Shown piece by piece: positions 7,730 through 18,700 of a stretch of DNA of 64,000 nt. This stretch comes from a virus, in the IMG/VR virus record IMGVR_UViG_3300023179_000038, positions 46,678-110,677 of that record; one strand, 5' to 3'. A program made the position numbers and the translations under genes. The notes under the pieces were generated by a model, which saw nothing but the letters and a program-made list of their open reading frames with translations, searched no databases and was not told the origin of the DNA. The number at the start of each line of letters is the position of its first letter. Position 1 is the first letter of the stretch.

Positions 7730-10700
7730 TTACACTACCTCACTTAAATATACTCTTGTTTCTGGTCCATTTGTATTTCTAATATATTCAATATTATACA
7801 CTACAAATCTTGAGTCTTTAGCAGATATCTCGTTAGTTTCACTTGAATCTTTATAGTCTATCTCAACTATATCTCCTAATTGTAAGTGTGGCGTTCCAAA
7901 AGTTTGAACCCCAACAGACTTTCTTGGTTTCATAATTTTTGAAATTACCCAAGACATTACTTCCTGTGCATCATCTTGTGTTTGAATATATGGAGCATCT
8001 ATATAAAAATCTTTTTTACCATAAGTCATTCTGCTTGCCTTTATGTCGTCATATTGCTTATTAAATATTAATGGTGATTTTATTAATAAATTATTATTAA
8101 ACTTTGGATTAGAAAAATCGCTATTTTGAGAAAAATATTCATCTACGCTATAATTATGTTCTGATTCTTGAGTAAATGTTACTCCCTGTATTCTTAAATA
8201 ATTTCCACTTGTTGAATCAAGATTAAGAGATGTATCAGTTGAATTAAAAATTAAAAATTCTGCACCATAAGATCCAGCCCTAAATCCAGAAATTGCATAT
8301 CCTTTTAATTTGTTAAATGTTGGAGATATTATTGCATATAGCGCTGGATATGCTTTATCATATCTAATATTAAAATATGCTGCTTCTCTCATAATAGTTC
8401 CAAATTCCTCAAAATAAATATTGTATTTTGGAGTATTGTTTGGATCTATTCCAGATAAATATGTGGACTGCACAATACCACTCATAGAATATTTTCTAAA
8501 AGATTCATTTGCATCAATCTCAGAATCATTGATTGCAGTCATTACTGGAGTATCTAGCGCAAAAACTGTATTTTGACTATAATTGTTTGTTAAAGCATAA
8601 ATATTTTCAAACATACATCTTGCAGATCCACGAACAAAAAGAGCCATATTGTTGTAAATTGGTAGTGGATCTTTATCATCAACTATAGCAATGATCTTAT
8701 TGTTAATATATAAATAAAATCTTCTAATTGTTCCAATATTTTGATATTCTACTGCCAAGTCATATACTGTTGGATTTTCTTCTCCAACCATCCTATACTG
8801 ACCAGTAAAATTACCATCATCCACAATAATGTTTGATAATCCACCCCACAACTTTATTGGAATTGCATCTCCTTGTTTAATGGTAGTTCCCGATACATCA
8901 GAAGCACTTCTCTTTATTTTATAAAAAATAACGTTATGTAAATTTTCTGCAGAAGTATTATAGTTATTAATGTTATTTTCTGTTAATGCTAAAATTTCAA
9001 AATAATATCCTACGTTTGTTGATGGATTTATCATGACGGCCATTCCTCCAGAACCACCGCTAATATTAATATTTTGATCTGGAGTATTTCCAGTAACAAC
9101 GAAATATGTTGTAGAACCAATAGGAGTTTGACCTCTATTTTCGTTGTTTTCAATTTTTCCAACAATTCTCATTCTGGTACCAAAGTGTTTAAATCTATCA
9201 TCTAATGGCTTATTGACATATGAAATAAAATCAATTCCATTTTGAGTTGTAGTAAATGATGGTCCACTAATAACTAATGCAGATGATTGAATAGTTCCAG
9301 ACTGTGTAGATAGTATAGAATTAGATGTAACTTCGTCCTTATATGAAAGTGTTAAAAAGTTTTTAATTGTTCCAGACCTTATTGACTGCTTTGCCAATTC
9401 ATTGCTTACTCCCGCTGCTAAGTTATCAACTGGCATACTTAAAGATTGAGACTGTAAATCTTCTGTTGAAGATAGTGAAAATAATAAATCAGATTTCATG
9501 CTGCAGCCACGAACATTTAAATTATTAGACCAATATTGATTTATACCTGCATTATGAAAAGTAATACTTGTTCCAAATTGTGCACGACCATGTTTTTCAA
9601 CATCGCCATTTTTTAATCTTGTTATTTCATTGATATTTTCATAAAAAGGTTTAGCATAGATTCTTATAAGACCCGTTGGATATATTTTCCCATTATGTCG
9701 TAACTTAGAAAAATAATTTTGATAATCTTGTGTGCTTGTTATCCATACATTGCCATAATCAGTAATGCTGTACTCAACAGCATCATATTTAATTACTTCT
9801 CCATTAGCATAAAAATATCCGTTATACCTTGTAATCCAGTAAACACCTTCTCCTAAATCCATAGTATTATTTATTATTTTATGGTTTGACACAGATGGAA
9901 CTAAATTGTTAAGATCAGAATTTAGGGGTATTGCACTTAAAATATAATCTGATTGCCTGCCACTACTATCATTTATGGATTTTGTATTTTCTGTACCTTC
10001 AACTTCCCAAAGTAATGATGGCTTATATATCCAAGTTTTTTCTTTATCAATTAAACTTGCCTGTCTTATTGAGCCATAAGTTTTTTGAATATACTTTGTT
10101 TTATATTTAATTAATCCATCATTAAAAACTTCTGTATTTTGTGAAGCAATACCAACAATATTTGAAATATTACTTGAAATAGTTTTATTTTTAACAACAC
10201 CGTCTTTTTCAATATCTTTTGATCCATAAAAAACAATATCTGTATTTCTTTGATCTGTTGTTGGCATTATATAGTTTTTGCTCATACACACAAAATTATT
10301 GTATTCATCAAAAAACATAGCAGTTTGAGTTGATCTTGCTAAATCATTTAATATTTCTGCAACTGTTTTATCGGGTGGAATAAAGAAAAATGGAATAATA
10401 CTTTCTTTTTCAAAATTTATTCTTTTAAAAATATAATTAGAAAAACCTATTGAATCTAATAACATAGATATTGCACTACTAACAGAAACGTTTGTTAATA
10501 AAATTTGTGGTGCAATTAATGACTCTAAGTAAAAAAACATATCTCGTAATTGAATAGATACTGTTCGTGATCTATTATCTGTTGCTGGAAACCCTTCAGT
10601 ATACATAGTTTTGATAGGGATAAAATAACTAGATTGTTCCTCATCTGTAATGATTTCATAAAACTTTATTTGAATATTTTTTGTAATAAAATCTTTTATT

Positions 10701-12085
10701 ATGCTATTTAAGTTATTTGTATTAAATGCTTGATCATAATCAAACAACGTAAGTGATCCAGTAGATGCTAAAAGTTGACCGACTGGCAAACCAGATATAC
10801 CAATATCCGATCCAATCTTATTTAAAGCAAAATTAATTGTTTTTTCTGATAGATCTACACATAGTCTTGGAGATAGTTCAATTAAATCAAAAGTTGAATT
10901 TATCTTAGTCATAGTATCAACGACAATACGTAATCCATAAATATAAGAAAATTCACGATATTTTGTTAAACCATCTTGTGTATTAACATAGGATATTGGA
11001 GATGTTGTGTCTGTTACAAAATTAGTTAGCCTATCTATGGTTTCTTCTTGTAAATACCACCCATATGTTGGTGTAAATTTTTCATACAAACTTCCAGTCC
11101 ATATATGATACTCTCCCAAAGAAGTTTCTGAATTTTTTATTAAATAAGCATATCCGTTAATACTTTTTTCAGGCAGTAGGGTCTCTGAAGAAAATTCATC
11201 TGCTTTTATAAAAATGTTTTTATATTTTTCTGGAATTATAAGACCATAAGCAAGTTCAACATAGCCGTCAGATTTTATAATTGGAGTTCCATCATTTCTA
11301 ACTGAAGAGTTGTTAAAATTAATTATATCAACCCAATTATTGTTGCTATCCAAATATTGGATTTTCCATTTTTTAGGAGTACTTTTATTTTCATTTTGAT
11401 AAAATGGATCAGAAAATGTTTTACCCAAACTTGTGAAAGTTCCTAAATTTGTATCTCCAATATGTGTTTGCATTTTTACTATTATTCTATTTGCTGGAAC
11501 TTTTTCTTTATAAACAACAAATGGTGAAGCATCAGAAATATACGAATTTCCATTTAAATTAAAATTTGAAATACCATACTCTAATCCATCTTCTGTTCGA
11601 TAAGATGTCCAATATTTAAATAAATCATTTTTATCAGACATATAATATCTAGGTCGATTAAACATGCTCGGATTTGAATGATGAAAATATTTTCCTGAAA
11701 TAAAAGTTGCCTTATTAATTCCAGATCTTGGTCTAAACCTATTAAAACAATCCTCTAAAGAATATAACAACTTTTGTTTTTCTTTTTTAGATATTAAAAA
11801 CATAGGAGTTGAATTATCTTCTGGACTTATACCGCCATCTATTTTAACGTCAGCATCTGTTGCATTAGTATAAAAATTTCCAATATCATTAATATCAAAT
11901 GTTAAAGATGGTAGTCTATATTTTGAATCAGGGTCTGAGTCTATTGCTAATGGCCTATATCTATAATTTCCAACCTTTAATATGTTATTTGGAATGTTCA
12001 TATTCCACTCTGCAATAACTGCAGATTGAGTCCTAATAACTTCAGAGTTATCTAAATATTCTTTTAATTTTTCGTCTTGAAACAA
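7730..12085 (-). CDS. Very large minor tail protein (tail-tip/LamG-like)
   Basis: 1451 aa. Residues about 430-560 resemble the tail-associated protein core that follows a distal tail protein. Around 1060-1190 a LamG/concanavalin-like jelly roll is suggested by GTIRRFYLYINNKIIAIVD and NMALFVRGSARCMFENIYAL. The C-terminus returns to a tail-core motif (LGDIVEIDYKD). The start is TTG at 12085 with GAAGAGG upstream; no nearby ATG exists. Likely the hub and adhesion protein of the tail tip. Confidence 0.8.
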   Translation of the reverse strand: MFQDEKLKEYLDNSEVIRTQSAVIAEWNMNIPNNILKVGNYRYRPLAIDSDPDSKYRLPSLTFDINDIGNFYTNATDADVKIDGGISPEDNSTPMFLISKKEKQKLLYSLEDCFNRFRPRSGINKATFISGKYFHHSNPSMFNRPRYYMSDKNDLFKYWTSYRTEDGLEYGISNFNLNGNSYISDASPFVVYKEKVPANRIIVKMQTHIGDTNLGTFTSLGKTFSDPFYQNENKSTPKKWKIQYLDSNNNWVDIINFNNSSVRNDGTPIIKSDGYVELAYGLIIPEKYKNIFIKADEFSSETLLPEKSINGYAYLIKNSETSLGEYHIWTGSLYEKFTPTYGWYLQEETIDRLTNFVTDTTSPISYVNTQDGLTKYREFSYIYGLRIVVDTMTKINSTFDLIELSPRLCVDLSEKTINFALNKIGSDIGISGLPVGQLLASTGSLTLFDYDQAFNTNNLNSIIKDFITKNIQIKFYEIITDEEQSSYFIPIKTMYTEGFPATDNRSRTVSIQLRDMFFYLESLIAPQILLTNVSVSSAISMLLDSIGFSNYIFKRINFEKESIIPFFFIPPDKTVAEILNDLARSTQTAMFFDEYNNFVCMSKNYIMPTTDQRNTDIVFYGSKDIEKDGVVKNKTISSNISNIVGIASQNTEVFNDGLIKYKTKYIQKTYGSIRQASLIDKEKTWIYKPSLLWEVEGTENTKSINDSSGRQSDYILSAIPLNSDLNNLVPSVSNHKIINNTMDLGEGVYWITRYNGYFYANGEVIKYDAVEYSITDYGNVWITSTQDYQNYFSKLRHNGKIYPTGLIRIYAKPFYENINEITRLKNGDVEKHGRAQFGTSITFHNAGINQYWSNNLNVRGCSMKSDLLFSLSSTEDLQSQSLSMPVDNLAAGVSNELAKQSIRSGTIKNFLTLSYKDEVTSNSILSTQSGTIQSSALVISGPSFTTTQNGIDFISYVNKPLDDRFKHFGTRMRIVGKIENNENRGQTPIGSTTYFVVTGNTPDQNINISGGSGGMAVMINPSTNVGYYFEILALTENNINNYNTSAENLHNVIFYKIKRSASDVSGTTIKQGDAIPIKLWGGLSNIIVDDGNFTGQYRMVGEENPTVYDLAVEYQNIGTIRRFYLYINNKIIAIVDDKDPLPIYNNMALFVRGSARCMFENIYALTNNYSQNTVFALDTPVMTAINDSEIDANESFRKYSMSGIVQSTYLSGIDPNNTPKYNIYFEEFGTIMREAAYFNIRYDKAYPALYAIISPTFNKLKGYAISGFRAGSYGAEFLIFNSTDTSLNLDSTSGNYLRIQGVTFTQESEHNYSVDEYFSQNSDFSNPKFNNNLLIKSPLIFNKQYDDIKASRMTYGKKDFYIDAPYIQTQDDAQEVMSWVISKIMKPRKSVGVQTFGTPHLQLGDIVEIDYKDSSETNEISAKDSRFVVYNIEYIRNTNGPETRVYLSEVV

Positions 12086-12086
12086 A

Positions 12087-12743
12087 TTAAACCTCTTCCA
12101 AGGTTAATGATATGTTCCAAAAATCATGATTATTTCCGCCACGTTTTACTACCGTATATTGAAAATTTGTAAAAAACATTTCTATTAATTCATTATATTT
12201 TGATAAATGAGTAAAGGCATCTTCATCTTTGCCAAAATTTGCATAATTATCATAAGATAAATAAACCCAAAATGAACCAGTGTTGTTTTGATACCAATCT
12301 AAAAGTTCTACTCCACCAGCACCGCCGTCAGTTGTATATTGTTCATCTGGTGAGTTAGGTCTTCCATATCCAGAAACTGACGGTATGCCAGTTGTAGAGT
12401 TAAAGTCTGGCAAAGTATAAAAAGATCTAGAAGGCAGCATGTTCCAAGATACTTCAATAGTATTTTTATCAGCAATATGATATGATCTCATACGACCATT
12501 TACCATTCTTTCTCTTTTTTCTATTCTCATTGGACGAAAATCTATAGGTGATCTATTATCGTCTGAGAGTATTAAAAATTGATCAAAAAGATTTTCATTA
12601 GTTTCTGACCCAGTATCTGAGCCAATCTCAAGCCCAACTGGAAGATAGTATCCATCAGACAAAGTTCCAGCATTTTTGGACCAAAGCATTGCTTGTGGTC
12701 TTTGATATTTTTTTCTTCCCGATAAATATTCACTTGATGCCAT
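12087..12743 (-). CDS. Minor tail protein, probably distal tail
   Basis: 218 aa immediately downstream of the tape measure gene, the usual place of a distal tail (Dit) protein. Contains beta-strand-rich segments and the motif NTIEVSWNMLPSRSF, seen in actinophage minor tail proteins. Start overlaps the tape measure stop by one base. Exact role inferred from synteny. Confidence 0.7.
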   Translation of the reverse strand: MASSEYLSGRKKYQRPQAMLWSKNAGTLSDGYYLPVGLEIGSDTGSETNENLFDQFLILSDDNRSPIDFRPMRIEKRERMVNGRMRSYHIADKNTIEVSWNMLPSRSFYTLPDFNSTTGIPSVSGYGRPNSPDEQYTTDGGAGGVELLDWYQNNTGSFWVYLSYDNYANFGKDEDAFTHLSKYNELIEMFFTNFQYTVVKRGGNNHDFWNISLTLEEV

Positions 12744-15700
12744 TAAATTCTACCACTCCTTATTCTTAAAGAATCTATCTGCCTTATCTTAGACATTACA
12801 GTGTTTGCAATTTGTTCTGGATTTGCATCAGACCTTACATTAACACTTAAATTATAATTATAAACTGAGTTTCCGTCATATGTTCCGTTATTGATAGCCT
12901 TCATTTTGTCTACACCAAAAGAATCTACAGCATATCTACTCATCACAAATTCTCCTGGTGTTAACATTGCTGGTACTGTATCTGTTCCACGAGCAAATCC
13001 ACCAGAAACAAAATACTTAGGAACTATACCTCCATTTGCTCTTCCAAACCACCCACTAAATGTATTTGTGAGAGCATTTTTTACTGTTGAAACTGGATTA
13101 GTAACTATATTTTTAACTGCCGTCGCAACATTAGATATTCCTGTTGATACAGACTTTGCCACATTTGATACACCAGAAGCCACTGACTTAACTGCATTAG
13201 ATATAGGAGTAGTAACAGTAGAAACAACTTTAGATATTGGATTATTAACACCAAGATTCATTCCAATACTTGAAGGGCTTGTTGTAGGAACTATTTTTGT
13301 TGATGCACTTGTTACTCCCGATAATGGATTATATTTATCTGGACCAGTAAATGTTGGAACTGATGGAACGTTAGTCTGGGTATTTGACATTTGTTGTGTT
13401 TGAGGTCCTGAACCTACTTCTGTTGTTTTAGTTGGAGCATTTCCTGTATTTGTAGTGGTTGACACTACTGGAGGAGTTTCGTCATCTTTTAAAGTTACAA
13501 TTTTATGATAAGTTACATATGTTTTATTGTTAAGATCATTCCAATAATTTTTAATACTTTCTACAATTCCTAATGCAGCAAACATTGAATTTTTATATTC
13601 ATTACTACTTGTTTTTGCTGTATCAATTCCATTTTTAATAGATTCCCATTCAGATCTTGATTTATCAAGAACCCTTAAACTATTAATTAGTTCATTTTTT
13701 TGAATCTCTGCAAGCCTTATAGATTCTCGTGCTGGCTCTAATATTTTTTCTTCTAAAATTAAAATTTGATCTTGAAGGTTTTTTATTTTTTCTTCAATTT
13801 GAATTCTTGTATACCCCTGATCATTTCTAATTTTTGCAATACTATTTTCTTTTGATTGCTCAAGTGCAGATCTTTGTTGATCTATTGCATTTTGGGCTGA
13901 TTGAGATCTTGATTCTTGTACCGCTTTTGCAGCAGCAGCAATATCTCCTTGTGATAAAGCATCAGCAATTGTTAATTGAGATTTTTGTTGTTGAATTATT
14001 CTATTGTTTACTTTTTGAATTTGATCCAATGCTTTAAATTTGTCTTCATAGGAATCGTTTATTGCTTTTTCCTGATTTTCAATATCTTTAAGTCCATACT
14101 CCCAATCATCAATTTGATATTGAATTAATGCAATATTATTTTCAGTTTTTTGTATTAAATCTTTATTGTTTCTGGTATCTATGTCAAATTTTAATTCTAT
14201 AGATTTTTCCTTAGCATCAAAGGCTTCCATGGCTTTACCAAAACCTTCATCAAATAAACCTTGCATAAAGTCTATTGTCTTTATTTGTTGTGCAAGCCTT
14301 ATTGCAAACTGACTACCGCCCTGTTCTCCCGCTTCATACAGTGCTTTTAATATTGGATCTGAAATTATTGCTCTGGCTTCTTTAAATCCAAAACTATTTT
14401 TTATTGACTGCGTAATAATTTCATCTTGATTGGCTTCTTCTATTGCTTTATTTGCATCTTCAATAGCCGTGCTTCTTTTTTCTTGTTTAATAAAATCATT
14501 ATATAGCACTATCATTTTTTGAAGTTCTGCTTTATTTTTACTAGTAGCAATCATTGCCCTAAATGATTTATCGGCAATTAATTCGTATGCTTTACCAACT
14601 GGAACACCCAATTGAGTTAATTTTGCATATGCCTTATTTTGATCAACTAATTCTTGTTTTTGTTGTTGTATTGCAGATTGAAAATCTCCAGCAACAACGG
14701 AATTTAATGCTTCTTGTATATTAGTGGCATCCCTTTTTAAAGCAATTATATTTCCTTTGTTGTCAAATTTAAATAATGAATTTTTACGCTTTTCATATTC
14801 TTTTGGATCCATTCCAACAATTAATTCTATTAGATTTTGTCCAGCACCAATCGATCTTAAATCTTGCTCAATTCCACTGAATGCTGTTATTGTTTTATTA
14901 CCACCAAATAACTTATCTAGCGCTTTACGTGAAGATGCCCATCCTTCTGTAACCTTAATTTGATTTAATCTAACATCTTTTAATTTTTTAATAATATCGT
15001 CTAACGGAGAAGAACTTACTTTAGATCCTTCTACAGGAGGTATATTAGATTTTTTATCTGTAGTTACATCCTTAGAAGCAACAGTTACTTTGTATGCTGA
15101 CTCAGCATAGTAATCTCCTTCGGTTTTTCCAGGATTTGCTTTAAGCCAATTCTGAATTGCTTCCTTGTTGTTACCCTCCATATTGACCATTGTTGTTAAT
15201 GTTTGCAGGTACACCTTTTGTTGCTCTGGAGGTAATGAGTTAAAATATTCTTGATTTGCACGAAGAACCTCTATTTCTTTTGCACCAAGAATTTTTGTTG
15301 CAATTTCTAAATCAATCTTACCTTTTTGAGCGCTAATATAATCTATGGTTTTTTGTAGTTGCGCTGCTGCGATTGGATTATTGCTATAAAAACTTAAGGC
15401 AACCCCTACATCAACTACTTGACCAGACTTGCTTATCTCAGAAAATAATTTTAGATATTTTTCTGCATCAGCAGCAGTTTTTGTACTAATATCGGCAAGG
15501 AATTTAGTTTGTTGCTGCTTTAATGGTTTTCCATTTTTATCAACAAACAAACTTGATATAGCAATAGCCTGGTTTGCAAATGCACCACCAAATTTAGTTA
15601 CAATACTCATAACTTTTTCTAAAGATTTTTTATCATTACTAAATGTTTCCATTAAGTTAATAATTTGCATTGGGTCCATCTGTCCAGAAGCAACTTGCAT

Positions 15701-18700
15701 TTTTAATGTATATTGAAGTTCTTTGGACATACCACTATCATTAATTAAATCTTTAGCCATGGGAACAATGTCTTCCATTGCTGTACCCTTATATTTTTTT
15801 GTAATGGCTTTATCTATACCAGTTTCTAAAGCACCACGAACAGCACTAGAAGATTTTGCATAAGTATTTTGAATATCTGTAATCAATCTTCCGTTTTCAG
15901 CAATTAATGTTGCATTTGCTTTTTCATATTCACCCTGCAATCTAGTTGCTTCCGCAATATCATTTGCTGCCTTTGCATTTTCAATTCTTTTTTCGTATTC
16001 TAATCTTAAAGAATCTTGCATTTCTTGACTTTGTTCTAAAGCCATTTTTTGTATTGCAACATTAGCACCAGATGCTATTCCAAGTTTTTGTTGTTGTCCT
16101 TTTTGTGCAAAGTATAATGCTCCTGCTGAAATAGTTGCACCTATTGCTGCACCTATTGCAGTTCCAACAACTGGCACAACTGATCCTGCTGCTGCTCCTG
16201 TTGCTGCTCCACCGAGTATTCCACCAGCAATTGCCCCACCAATACCATAACCAGCCATACCAACTTTTGTTTGTGTTTGTGTTAATGCCCCTGGTGCTGC
16301 AGCATTCAATATTCCAAATTTTTGTTGTAAATCTTTTCTTGATTCTTCTACCAATCTTAATCTAAGTTGTAATGGATCCTTCATTAAATTTTCTCCATTA
16401 ACACCTACTAATTCAATTAATTTTGCATTAACCTGTATGCCAAAAGAGTAATCGCCCAATTCAGAAGAAATATTTGCTGCAATGCTTCTTGCCTGTGCTG
16501 GATTTATTGCTCCTGATGCAATTCCTGTTGCAAGTTGATTTAACAACTGGTTCTGTGCAGTTTGCCTTCCATTAGTTTTAATAGATTGAGATAGGTTTGA
16601 AAGCATTGCCTTGCCACCTTCAGATTGAACGTAACTTTCACCAAAAGTTGTTTTTCCTGTTTGAATCTGAAATTGAGAAAGCATTTGTGATCTTCTTCTA
16701 TCCATAATTTCGCCAGCACGAGCAGTTCCAGCGAACTCAGAAAGATCCTGAATAGCCTTTTCGCCACTACCCATGGCTTCAGCCATTTTCATTGCGTTGT
16801 CTTGTGCTTTATCAAATGCCATACGTAATGCAAGTGTTGCTGCCACTACAGCAGTTAAACCAACAGCAAATGCTCCAAGTGGACTTGTGATAAGTGGCAA
16901 TAGCATTGTTAATGTAATTAATGGCATCATTAATTTCTGTGCTACCTCGCCAACTTTTCCTGGTGCCATAGACGCAGCCATCATAACCCCAGATGCTGCC
17001 ATCATTCCAGTTCCAGCACTCATTCTATTTCTTCTGACTGAAACATTGTCTTCTTTATTTATACCATTAGCAACCATTCCAGTGATTGTGCTTTGTTTTA
17101 ATAATCTTTTTTCTTTAATAGCATCAAGTCTTTGCTGTTTATCTATTTGTCTACGCAATGATTTTTGCATTGGATCAATAGGACCAGTTCCATAAAGAGC
17201 AGTTCTAGATGCAACTGCTTTTTGTGACTGTGTTCTAGCCCCGTCAACTAGTGCTGTACCTAATTGTTTTCCAGTTATCTTTGCATCATCAATAAATTCT
17301 TTTGCTCCAACTACCAGACCCTTTCCAGATTCCTGTCCAACTTTTTGCATTCTTCTTGATGGAGATTTAATCTGTAACGCTTCTTCTGCTGCAGTTGGCA
17401 TAGAATTTACTATTCTTGCAATACCACGTTTTAAGGTTCCTTCTGTGCGTTTTGTTGCTGCAATAATTTCAGTAGTTTGTTTAGACATTGTTTCTGTTCT
17501 TGCGGTTGCTGCATCTGCCACTGCACCTGCATAAAGTCTAAAGTTTTTAGAAACATCTTTTGCTTTAATAACACCAGTTGACATATCTCTATCTATTGCA
17601 GAAAGAACTCTGCCTTGAATCATTAACTCATCACCAACAAGTGCAGTTCCTTGTGTTACTTTTGCAGTAATTGATTGAATTTGTGATTCTGTTGCACCTG
17701 ATTTAGATAAATATTGTAAATATAGTTCTCTATTTTTTCTTGAAGACTTTAAAGAGTTTGATAGATTATTCTCTGCACCAGTTTGTGTAGTCCAAACATC
17801 TGAATTCCAAGCAGCAAGCAATTTTTTCTGTGAATTATTTAATTCAATGACGTGTGCCCTGTCTAACTGTGTTGCAGCAGTAATTTGTTTAGTAGTAGCA
17901 CCAAGGGCTGTCATTTTCTTTTCAATTGCTTTTGCTGCTGCATTTGCTTGATCTAATTCTGCTTGTGCTGCTGACATACCTCGTTCACTAATTAGTTGTG
18001 TCTGTATTGTTCTTCTTTCTCCAGCGCCACGTGCATTAAATGTTGCAGTTCTTCCAACCCAATCTGATTTAGCAAATGCTGGACCTGCAATCTTGCCTTT
18101 GCTTGCTGCTGCTAAACGAACCTGCTCTTTAAATTGTTCAAGATTAATTTTTGTTTCAGATGCCAATTTTTCTAATGCAATTTTTAGTATGTCGTCAATT
18201 TGACCGAGAGTTCCATCAATAAGACTTTGAATTCTTGCAGTAGTTGCTTGTTGTTTTGTACTTATATTAAAAGATTCTTGTCCAACATTAACAGATCCTC
18301 CTGCAAACTTAGATAATCTGCCACCACCTATCATAAACTTAATTGCTGGTTTATTTGCTGGATCTTGTGCTGGTCCTGCTGGAATTACTGCTTCTCCTGG
18401 TGTAAGCATGGATGGAACGGAATCTGTTCCTCTTGCATAGTATCTTACTCCAATAGTACCTTTGTTAAATTTCTTTGGTCCTTTACTACCTCTACCGCCA
18501 ACAAAACCAGCGGTTGGCATAAACGCTGCTTGAGCACTAATTGCTTTTCTATATACATTAACCAATGCAGTAAGAGCATTGGTTTCAGATGTAAAGGTTT
18601 GTGTGAGTTTGGTATGAACTTGATCTAAAGATGATGCAACTGAGGCAGCCTCTAGTTGTTCTTGTGTCATATACTGTGTTTGATTGCCAAGGGATTGAGA